46,365 bases of DNA from an uncultured Lachnospiraceae bacterium (GTDB taxonomy: Bacteria; Bacillota; Clostridia; Lachnospirales; Lachnospiraceae), in the NCBI GenBank assembly GCA_910585555.1, contig CAJUFU010000012.1, positions 14,782 to 61,146 on the forward strand, in the 5' to 3' direction. The stretch's first letter is position 1, and every line of letters begins with the position of its first letter. Of this stretch, positions 16,191 through 23,298 are shown in pieces. A program made the translations under genes and the position numbers. The notes under the pieces were generated by a model. The model was not told the origin of the DNA, did not search any database, and worked only from the letters and a program-made list of their open reading frames with translations.

Positions 16191-16574
16191 TGTATCTTCC
16201 TCTTGTGCTCCTTCCAGCTCTTCTGAGGCTTCCCCTGTATCCTCCGCCTCCTCTTGTTCCACTTCTACATTTTCTCTTCGAAACCGCATGAAATCCTCTT
16301 CCTCTTCTACTTTTTCATGCTTCTTAAACTTATCCGCGTCAACAGCCAGCCTGCCGGAGTCCAAATCCGACACAATAAAATAAACTGACATGATAATCCC
16401 CAAAATGGATAACAAAAGACCCGCAACCGGTAATTTCTTTTCCGTAAAACAATCTGCCACTCCAACAATTCCCAAAACAAGTCCTATCACACATAAAAGT
16501 AATCCTATGTACCAATAAGAGCCTATTAAACCAGTGATTCCAAAAACAAGGGAAAAAACACCCACTATCTCCAT
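16179..16574 (-). CDS. Small membrane protein with acidic C-terminal tail
   Basis: A 131-residue protein with about three hydrophobic segments (roughly residues 3-18, 20-42 and 49-69), glycine-rich and reminiscent of DUF4190-type small membrane proteins. A cytosolic-looking tail from about 75 to 131 is rich in Glu and Asp (VEVEQEEAEDTGEASEELEG). No known function. AGGAGG precedes the ATG at 16574, and hemL ends only 41 bp upstream, so it may be the last gene of the hem operon or the first of the island. A hairpin covers its stop codon and the next gene is 129 bp further on. Confidence 0.72.
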   Translation of the reverse strand: MEIVGVFSLVFGITGLIGSYWYIGLLLCVIGLVLGIVGVADCFTEKKLPVAGLLLSILGIIMSVYFIVSDLDSGRLAVDADKFKKHEKVEEEEDFMRFRRENVEVEQEEAEDTGEASEELEGAQEEDTKGQ

Positions 16575-16615
16575 AAATTCCTCCTAATGATAATTTTCCA
16601 TTATTTTACCATATT

Positions 16616-17917
16616 TTATGGCTCTTGTCGATTATTAGTAAGCACGGAAGCAGCGATTGTCTCACATGTCATCTCTATCAAATCATCGGCATGGGCATCT
16701 GATACAAACATTGCCTCAAACTGAGACGGCGCCACGTAAATTCCTTGTTCCAACATTCTGTTAAAATATCCAGCAAAGGCTTCCTTGTCACACCGGCAGG
16801 CATCCTCATAGTTTTCCACGCTGCCTGCTCTTTCCCCAGAATCCTGTGTAAAAAAGGCACAAAGCAGTGACCCGGCCCGGTTCACCGTCAGACCAATGCT
16901 TTGAAAAGCCTCCGCCAGCCTTTTGGCCCGTGCGTCAATCCGCTCATAAATTCCCGTATCTTCCATCAGAATCTTCAAGGTCTCAATCCCCGCTGTTACA
17001 GCTGCCGGATTGCCTGACAGCGTCCCTGCCTGATAGACTTTCCCCAAAGGCGAGACGCAGGACATGATATCCCTGCTGCCTCCATAAGCCGCCAAAGGCA
17101 TACCGCCGCCCACAATCTTTCCGAAAGTATACAAATCGGCATGGACCCCCGTATACTGAGACGCGCCTCCCAGCGCCAGCCGAAACCCTGTGATTACTTC
17201 ATCAAAAATCAACAGCACACCCTGCTCTTTCGTGATACGGCGCAAGTCTTCCAGAAACCCTTTTTTCGGCGGCACTACCCCCATATTGGCCGCTACCGGT
17301 TCCACCACAATGGCCGCCACCTGTCCGTGGTTTTCTTCTAACAGAGCCCCCACGGATTCTATATCATTATAGACTGCCGTCAACGTACTCGCCGCATAGC
17401 CTGCCGGGACACCGGCGCTGTCCGGCACCGACTGTGTCATAAGGCCGGAACCAGCCTTCACCAAAAGCCCGTCGGAATGTCCGTGATAATTTCCGGCAAA
17501 CTTGATGATCTTCTCTCTTCCCGTATACCCCCGCGCCACACGCACAGCGCTCATGACTGCCTCTGTCCCGGAGCTGACCAGGCGTACCATCTCCACGTCC
17601 GGGACACAAATATTTATCAGTTCCGCCAGCTCCACCTCCCCCGCAGTGGGCGCTCCGAAAGTCAGTCCTCTGGCACAAACCTTCTGCACCGCCTCCACCA
17701 CCCTTGGATGGGCATGTCCCAAAATACCCGGCCCCCAGGAACAGACATAGTCAAGATACCGGTTTCCGTCCACATCATAAAGCCACGCCCCCTGTGCCCG
17801 CTCCACAAAAAAGGGATGTCTTCCCACCGCGCCAAAAGCCCTTACCGGAGAATTGACGCCGCCGGGAATCCGTTCCTGCGCCCTGTGAAACATTTTTTCT
17901 GATTTATCCCACTTCAT
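16616..17917 (-). CDS. hemL: Glutamate-1-semialdehyde 2,1-aminomutase
   Basis: HemL is a PLP enzyme that converts glutamate-1-semialdehyde to 5-aminolevulinate, the second step of the C5 tetrapyrrole route. The 433-residue protein has the family's start (FHRAQERIPGGVNSPVRAF), SSGTEAVMSAVRVARG, FAGNYHGHSDGLLVKAGSG, FDEVITGFR, and the PLP-lysine segment YTFGKIVGGGMPLAAYGG near residue 265. Length is normal. The ATG at 17917 has GGGAGG upstream and follows hemB by 16 bp. It is the last biosynthetic gene of the siroheme unit. Confidence 0.97.
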   Translation of the reverse strand: MKWDKSEKMFHRAQERIPGGVNSPVRAFGAVGRHPFFVERAQGAWLYDVDGNRYLDYVCSWGPGILGHAHPRVVEAVQKVCARGLTFGAPTAGEVELAELINICVPDVEMVRLVSSGTEAVMSAVRVARGYTGREKIIKFAGNYHGHSDGLLVKAGSGLMTQSVPDSAGVPAGYAASTLTAVYNDIESVGALLEENHGQVAAIVVEPVAANMGVVPPKKGFLEDLRRITKEQGVLLIFDEVITGFRLALGGASQYTGVHADLYTFGKIVGGGMPLAAYGGSRDIMSCVSPLGKVYQAGTLSGNPAAVTAGIETLKILMEDTGIYERIDARAKRLAEAFQSIGLTVNRAGSLLCAFFTQDSGERAGSVENYEDACRCDKEAFAGYFNRMLEQGIYVAPSQFEAMFVSDAHADDLIEMTCETIAASVLTNNRQEP

Positions 17918-17933
17918 ATTTTCCTCCCTGGTC

Positions 17934-18893
17934 TCACGCTAACCACTTCACAGCGTCCAGCGCATGATAGGTAATGATAATTTTCGCACCGGCCCGCTTC
18001 ATGGCTGTCAGATTTTCTAACACAATCCTTCTCTCGTCAATCCATCCATTGGCGGCGGCCGCCTTCACCATAGCATACTCGCCGCTCACATTATACACGG
18101 CAAGGGGCATATCCGTAGTAAGCGCCGCCTCTTTTAATACATCCAGATAGGCAAGAGCCGGTTTGACCATCACAATATCCGCTCCCTCTTCTATATCTGC
18201 CCGGATTTCCCGCAACGCTTCCTTGCCGTTGGCACAGTCCATCTGATAGCTCTTACGGTCTCCAAATCCCGGTGCAGAGTGGGCCGCATCCCGAAAAGGC
18301 CCATAATAGGCGGAAGCAAATTTTGCACTGTATGCCATAATCGGCGTCTGGGTAAAACCTGCCCGGTCCAATCCCTCCCGTATGGCTGCCACACGGCCGT
18401 CCATCATATCTGAGGGTGCCACCATGTCCGCCCCGGCTTCCACAAGACTCACCGCCATCTTCACCAGATAGGGCAGGGTCTCATCGTTTAGAATCTCCTC
18501 ACCACACACCATGCCGCAGTGGCCATGGGAAGTATATTCACACAGACACACATCCACCACAATATACAGTTCCGGATAGTGTTCTTTGATAAACCGTACC
18601 GCCTGCTGTGTAATCCCATCCTGGGCATAAGCCTGGCTTCCCTCTGCATCTTTATGCTGGGGAATGCCGAACAGCATGACACCTCCAATGCCTGCCTGAC
18701 GCACCTGTTCCAAAATATTCTCCAGGCAGTCAATAGAATACTGAAAAACACCCGGCATGGATTCCACGGGATTTTGTATCTTCTCCCCCTCGATCACAAA
18801 AATAGGATAAATAAAATCCCTGGGGTGTAACCGGGTCTCCTGCATCATAGAACGGATTCTCTCATCCCTTCTCAATCTTCTGAATCGATACAT
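17934..18893 (-). CDS. hemB: Porphobilinogen synthase (delta-aminolevulinate dehydratase)
   Basis: HemB condenses two 5-aminolevulinates to porphobilinogen. The active-site zinc cysteines are present (DVCLCEYTSHGHCG; C116, C118, C126), so this is the zinc-dependent type. The two Schiff-base lysines lie in AYSAKFASAYYGPFRDA and MVKPALAYLD. I chose the ATG at 18893 (319 residues), which matches the family start MYRFRRLRRDERIR and has GGAAG 7 nt upstream. The start overlaps the end of the cobA-hemD gene by 22 bp, indicating coupled translation. Confidence 0.96.
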   Translation of the reverse strand: MYRFRRLRRDERIRSMMQETRLHPRDFIYPIFVIEGEKIQNPVESMPGVFQYSIDCLENILEQVRQAGIGGVMLFGIPQHKDAEGSQAYAQDGITQQAVRFIKEHYPELYIVVDVCLCEYTSHGHCGMVCGEEILNDETLPYLVKMAVSLVEAGADMVAPSDMMDGRVAAIREGLDRAGFTQTPIMAYSAKFASAYYGPFRDAAHSAPGFGDRKSYQMDCANGKEALREIRADIEEGADIVMVKPALAYLDVLKEAALTTDMPLAVYNVSGEYAMVKAAAANGWIDERRIVLENLTAMKRAGAKIIITYHALDAVKWLA

Positions 18894-20503
18894 ACACTGT
18901 CTTCCTTTCCCATCTGCCTGCACAAACATGCTGCAACGCCATCCACACTTGCCTCCCCGGCAATAAGCGGCGGTGTGTTTCCATATTTTTGTACTTCTCT
19001 TCCACACGGTTCTCCCATGCAGACATATTGACTCTTCGTATTTTGCAGCCCCTTCTCTGCCAAGCCTTCAAAGTACGCTCTGGCGCCAAGAGCCGAACCA
19101 AAGACCATATAATCCGGCTCTTTTGTCAGCACCGCATCCCGCTTTTGCTCCTGCACCGTAAGCGCATAAAGGGCAAACTCTCCATACGGAATTCCCCTTT
19201 CCTGAAAGATAAGCGGCAGGCTGTCACTTCCCTTACTGGCCCGCAGGAAAATTGCCGGGCACATTGCTTCCTGTTTTGCTTTACAGGTCTGCGCCTTCCC
19301 AGATTTACCTTCCTTCCCGTCTGCCAGGATTTTATCCGCAAGTCCCTTCGCCAGATGTGCAACATCATAAACCGCCGGCATATAGTCTGCATAGATGCCG
19401 GCCTCTTGTAGCGCCGCCGCCGTCCCCGGACCAATCACCGCGATTTTCTTATCGTACAAGGAACGCAGGTCCCGACTTTCCTCGCGCATTTTTTGAAGGA
19501 AAACCCCAACGCCGTTGGGACTGGTAAAAACCAGCCAGCCATAGTCTGAGAAATCCGGCAGGGCTTCCTTGGCCGGCACGATTTCCATAAAACTCATATC
19601 CCAGGTGGAAATCCCTTTTTCACAAAGTACAGACGAAAGTTTCCTGGCAAAATGCTCTGTTCCGGTCACCCCCACTGTCGTGCGCGGCCCCAAAACAGCG
19701 CCGCCATGTTCTGCCTCTGCCTTATTCGACTCCGGCTTCTTATGGAAAGCCCCGTCGCCACGCTCCATAAGCAGTTCCAGTTTCGCCACCGAACCGACCA
19801 CAATCACTGCGGGAGACGTAAAGCCCTCTTTCGCAGCCCTGGCAGGCAGTTCATACAACAAGGCCCTTAACACTCTCTGCCGCCTGGTGGCCCCTTCCAT
19901 GATAATGGCGCAGGGGGTATTCTGATGCTTTCCGGCCGCAAGCAGTCCTGATACAATTTCCGCAAGATGCCGCATCCCCATCAAGATGACCAAGGTGCCG
20001 TCAAGCTGTGCCAGGACGTGAAAATCCATCTTTAGCCTGGGCTGACCACTCTCGTCCGTGACTGTTCCCGTGACCACAGTCACGCTGTCCGAGAGTCCCC
20101 TGTGGGTAACCGGAATACCGGCCGCCGCCGGTGCCCCAATGGCCGATGTGATACCGGGTATCTCCTCACAACAGATGCCGGCCTGAGAAACCGCCATAAA
20201 TTCCTCCCCGCCTCTGCCAAACACATAAGGATCTCCGCCTTTGAGCCGCACCACAGTTTTGCCCTCCCCTGCCTTTTTGATCAAAAGGGCATTGATCTCA
20301 GCCTGCTTCATGGCATGGCTGCCGCAGCGCTTGCCCACATATATTTTTTCACAATCCGGCCTGGTCCACTGCAGCAGCTCTTCCGACACCAGGCTGTCAT
20401 ACACCACCACTTCACATTCTTGCAAAACGCTAAGCGCTCTATACGTCACCAAGTCTGCACTGCCGCAGCCTCCGCCCGCAAGATATACTTTTCCTTCCCG
20501 CAA
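18872..20503 (-). CDS. cobA-hemD: Fused uroporphyrinogen-III C-methyltransferase / uroporphyrinogen-III synthase
   Basis: A 543-residue bifunctional protein. Residues about 1-245 are the SAM-dependent CobA/SUMT domain that methylates uroporphyrinogen III to precorrin-2. It shows VVRLKGGDPYVFGRGGEE, EEIPGITSAIGAPAAAGIPV and THRGLSDSVTVVTG. The usual N-terminal GAGPGDP loop is altered to GGGCGSA. Residues about 270-535 are HemD, which cyclises hydroxymethylbilane (VVFTSPNGVGVF-like WLVFTSPNGVGVFL, IAVIGPGTAAAL). The start is a TTG at 20503, with AAAGGAG about 10 nt upstream; the ATG at 20510 is out of frame. Fusing these two steps commits uroporphyrinogen III towards siroheme or cobalamin. It overlaps hemB by 22 bp. 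Confidence 0.95.
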   Translation of the reverse strand: MREGKVYLAGGGCGSADLVTYRALSVLQECEVVVYDSLVSEELLQWTRPDCEKIYVGKRCGSHAMKQAEINALLIKKAGEGKTVVRLKGGDPYVFGRGGEEFMAVSQAGICCEEIPGITSAIGAPAAAGIPVTHRGLSDSVTVVTGTVTDESGQPRLKMDFHVLAQLDGTLVILMGMRHLAEIVSGLLAAGKHQNTPCAIIMEGATRRQRVLRALLYELPARAAKEGFTSPAVIVVGSVAKLELLMERGDGAFHKKPESNKAEAEHGGAVLGPRTTVGVTGTEHFARKLSSVLCEKGISTWDMSFMEIVPAKEALPDFSDYGWLVFTSPNGVGVFLQKMREESRDLRSLYDKKIAVIGPGTAAALQEAGIYADYMPAVYDVAHLAKGLADKILADGKEGKSGKAQTCKAKQEAMCPAIFLRASKGSDSLPLIFQERGIPYGEFALYALTVQEQKRDAVLTKEPDYMVFGSALGARAYFEGLAEKGLQNTKSQYVCMGEPCGREVQKYGNTPPLIAGEASVDGVAACLCRQMGKEDSVCIDSED

Positions 20504-20564
20504 ATTCCATTTTCTCCTTTTTCATGCCCTGCCTGCTGTCTCTTTCCATGCATATTGGCTTAAC

Positions 20565-21536
20565 TTATGCGCCTTTCACCATCTGCGCCGCCTGCCAGGC
20601 CAATTGTCTGCCTTCCTCTACACTGGCCGGGCAGGTGAGGCTTACCCTGTTCCCCGCGTACATCACATCTAAAAGCAGCCTGTCTGTCACACACGGCGCA
20701 GTCCTGCACCAGGCCGCAACGGCCTCACTGCAATCCGCCGAAAGCTGTCGAAGCACTTCCCGTTCTATGAGATAACAAAGTTCTGTCTCTAAATCCGTCA
20801 TCTTCCTGCAGATTTTTGCCGCCTCTGAGCCCTGCACCGCCTCCACCGCAATGATGCCCTGACAGGCCGCCGGCAGAAACAGTTTTGTGGAAAGGGGATA
20901 GAAATCAAACACCTGTTCCTGGTCAAGTCCAATACCCAGACGGTCCAAACCGGCTTTCGCCAGCAGGATACCGTCGTAACCGCCTGCTTTTAATTTGCCC
21001 AGCCTGGTATCCACATTGCCCCGGATTTCCTCACAGATCACATTCTCCCACGCCATCGCGGCAAGCATCTGCCGGCGTCTGCTGCCGCTTCCGATGCGCA
21101 AAAGGGGTGAAACCTTTTGGGAAGCGTCCTGTTCCTGCCATGCGTCCGCCGCCATCCCTGGACGCTTACACCCAGCCTGAACTTTCCCTCTTGAAAGCGG
21201 TGTCCTGCCGCCCTTTGGCACCACCAGCACGTCCCGCACATCGGCCCGCTTGGGTGTGGCACAGATCGTAAGCCCATCCGCCAGCTGCATGGGCAGATCT
21301 TTGGCTGAATGTATGGCCAGATCAATCTCTCCGTGCAACAGCGCCTGCTCGAACTCCGAGGCAAAGACGCCCTTCTCTCCAATCTCGTAGAGCGGTCTGT
21401 CCTGGATTTTATCTCCCCTGGTATGTAAAATCACAAGTTCCGTGGCAAGATGGCTGTCAATCTTCTCTAATGCCTCCTGCACCAAAGCGGCCTGCCGCAA
21501 AGCCAGCTTACTGCCTCTTGTCCCAATCCTTATCAT
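20565..21536 (-). CDS. hemC: Hydroxymethylbilane synthase (porphobilinogen deaminase), with an insertion
   Basis: HemC polymerises four porphobilinogens into hydroxymethylbilane on a covalent dipyrromethane cofactor. MIRIGTRGSKLALRQA is the classic start, AIHSAKDLP carries the catalytic aspartate (D80), and EEIRGNVDTRLGKLKAG and AACQGIIAVE follow. The cofactor cysteine is probably C269 in SADCSEAV, where most homologs have GGC. Compared with the usual layout, about 25 extra residues sit at 118-145 (AGCKRPGMAADAWQEQ onward) just before the RIGSGSRRRQ segment, where others have a short GTSSLRRQ loop. I chose the ATG at 21536 (323 residues). It overlaps sirC by 29 bp. Confidence 0.93.
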   Translation of the reverse strand: MIRIGTRGSKLALRQAALVQEALEKIDSHLATELVILHTRGDKIQDRPLYEIGEKGVFASEFEQALLHGEIDLAIHSAKDLPMQLADGLTICATPKRADVRDVLVVPKGGRTPLSRGKVQAGCKRPGMAADAWQEQDASQKVSPLLRIGSGSRRRQMLAAMAWENVICEEIRGNVDTRLGKLKAGGYDGILLAKAGLDRLGIGLDQEQVFDFYPLSTKLFLPAACQGIIAVEAVQGSEAAKICRKMTDLETELCYLIEREVLRQLSADCSEAVAAWCRTAPCVTDRLLLDVMYAGNRVSLTCPASVEEGRQLAWQAAQMVKGA

Positions 21537-22134
21537 ATTCCGCTGTCCCCTTTTCCAGGCAATCGTAAAATATCTTCTCAAACAGCCGCTTCCTGGCCTC
21601 TTCCTCCAATCCCATCTGCAGCACGGCAGGCCGTATCCGCCCCAATAAATCAATGATATCTCCTATGCCCTCCGGCAGCATATCTGCAATCTCCTGTCTT
21701 ACCCAGGAAGATGCTGCCGGGCTTTTGCCCTCTGTTACAATCCCCACAGTAAGAGGCCCCTCCTTCACCAGGGCCGGAAATAGAAAGGTGCATTTATCTT
21801 TGTCATCCACCACATTGACCGGGATACGCTCTGCTCTGCAATACTGCGCGATACGCCCATTTAATCCTTCATCATCCGTGGCGGCAATGACGAAATCCGC
21901 ATCGGACAAATCTTCCATCAAAAAAGCGCGTTCTATAAACTGAAGAGAGGCCGCCGCATCTTTTTGCAGCAGCTCTCCTTGTCTTCTCACACACGCTTCT
22001 ATCACAGGTGCAATCACCGTCAACATCGGACCGAACATAAGCAGCTTTTCTACCTTTCTGGCTGCAACCTTCCCGCCGCCCGCGACGACGCCCCGCTTGC
22101 CCTCTAACTCCATAAAAAACGGAAAATATCCCAT
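21508..22134 (-). CDS. sirC: Precorrin-2 dehydrogenase / sirohydrochlorin ferrochelatase (CysG-N/Met8p type)
   Basis: A 208-residue protein with an N-terminal NAD-binding Rossmann fold (GKRGVVAGGGKVAARKVEKLL) and the downstream family segments DFVIAATDDEGLN, VNVVDDKDKCTFLFPALV and VGIVTEGKSPAASSWVRQEI. It oxidises precorrin-2 to sirohydrochlorin with NAD; homologs such as Met8p and CysG also insert iron, while SirC only oxidises. Which applies here is not certain, but no separate chelatase gene is in the window. The ATG at 22134 has GAGGA 6 nt upstream, and 13 bp separate it from hemA. Confidence 0.92.
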   Translation of the reverse strand: MGYFPFFMELEGKRGVVAGGGKVAARKVEKLLMFGPMLTVIAPVIEACVRRQGELLQKDAAASLQFIERAFLMEDLSDADFVIAATDDEGLNGRIAQYCRAERIPVNVVDDKDKCTFLFPALVKEGPLTVGIVTEGKSPAASSWVRQEIADMLPEGIGDIIDLLGRIRPAVLQMGLEEEARKRLFEKIFYDCLEKGTAEYDKDWDKRQ

Positions 22135-22147
22135 GTAAGTTCCTCTC

Positions 22148-23281
22148 TTACCATCCCTGTGCCGCCAACGCCTGAAGAACCTTCTCAAAAGAACTGCTGT
22201 CCAGCCTGTCCCGCAAAAGATACAGCATCTTTTCCCCGGAACAGTCCCCATACCGCTCTTTCCAGTCTGCGTCCTTCTGGGTAAACCGGTGAAATGCCAG
22301 CGCCTTACACAGCTTCTCTAACTCCTCGTTCAAAATCTCTTCCGCATCCGCAAAGGCCTGCTGTTTGCGCCTGTTGTTGTCTTCCGCCAGTTTTTTGATG
22401 TCATCCAGCGCTACCAGACGGCAATGTTCCATCCTGCCAATTTCCACGTCCAAATCCGGCGGCATGGAAATATCCAGAAACAATCGTTCCTTGGCGGAAC
22501 AAAGCGCCTCCCTGACACGTGCCGCCGTCAATGTATAATGGGGACTGGAGGTGGCCGATATGACCACATCCGCCTCCTCTAAACTATCATAGCGATCCTG
22601 GTAATCCACATGCGCTACTTCTGCACCGCCGCTGAGGCAGATGCCATTATGGGAACGCACCGTAGCTATAACGCGGATGTTTTTCTGGTCTAACAGATTC
22701 TTCAAGATAAGGCCGCCCATCTGTCCGCTGCTGCCCATCAAAAGCACTGTCTTATCCTTCTTTGGCATACGCGTCACTTCACTGACTGCCAGCGTAGCCA
22801 CGGAAACCGCCGTTTTGGAGATCACGGTTTCCGTTTTCACCCGCTTGGCACAAGAAAGTGCCGCCTGGAAAATGCTGTTCAGTTCATATCCGGTATACCC
22901 TGCCTCTTTCGCGTATCCATAAGCATCCCGCACCTGCCCAAGAATTTCATCCTCGCCAATCACCATAGATTCCATTCCACAGACTACACGGAACAGGTGA
23001 TGCAGTGCCTTTAGCCCCTGATATCTTCTGACCAGCCCCCTGACCTGTCCGGGGGTGCTTCCCCCATTCTCCGCCAGCACTTCCTCCAATGCCCGGAAAG
23101 TGTTTTCTTCTCCCTGCACGTAAACTTCCGTGCGGTTACAGGTGGATAAGAGCACGCACTCCTGCACCTTTGCGGCCGCCCGGATTTTCCGCAGAAAGCT
23201 TTCTGTCTCGTCCTTTGGGATATAGAACTTTTCCCGCACACCGGCTGCAGCCGTTTTATGACTGATACTGATACACTCCAT
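22148..23281 (-). CDS. hemA: Glutamyl-tRNA reductase
   Basis: HemA reduces glutamyl-tRNA(Glu) to glutamate-1-semialdehyde with NADPH, the entry to the C5 pathway. The nucleophilic cysteine is in LLSTCNRTEVY (C48). GMESMVIGEDEILGQVRDAY and the NADPH fold (KTVLLMGSSGQMGG, near residue 185) follow, and a shortened dimerisation helix ends the protein. At 377 residues it is smaller than the usual 410-450. The N-terminus MECISISHKTAA begins directly at the substrate domain. It follows the 861-residue fusion gene by 17 bp, so it shares that promoter. Confidence 0.95.
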   Translation of the reverse strand: MECISISHKTAAAGVREKFYIPKDETESFLRKIRAAAKVQECVLLSTCNRTEVYVQGEENTFRALEEVLAENGGSTPGQVRGLVRRYQGLKALHHLFRVVCGMESMVIGEDEILGQVRDAYGYAKEAGYTGYELNSIFQAALSCAKRVKTETVISKTAVSVATLAVSEVTRMPKKDKTVLLMGSSGQMGGLILKNLLDQKNIRVIATVRSHNGICLSGGAEVAHVDYQDRYDSLEEADVVISATSSPHYTLTAARVREALCSAKERLFLDISMPPDLDVEIGRMEHCRLVALDDIKKLAEDNNRRKQQAFADAEEILNEELEKLCKALAFHRFTQKDADWKERYGDCSGEKMLYLLRDRLDSSSFEKVLQALAAQGW

Positions 23282-23298
23282 CTCTTTTCACCATGCTT

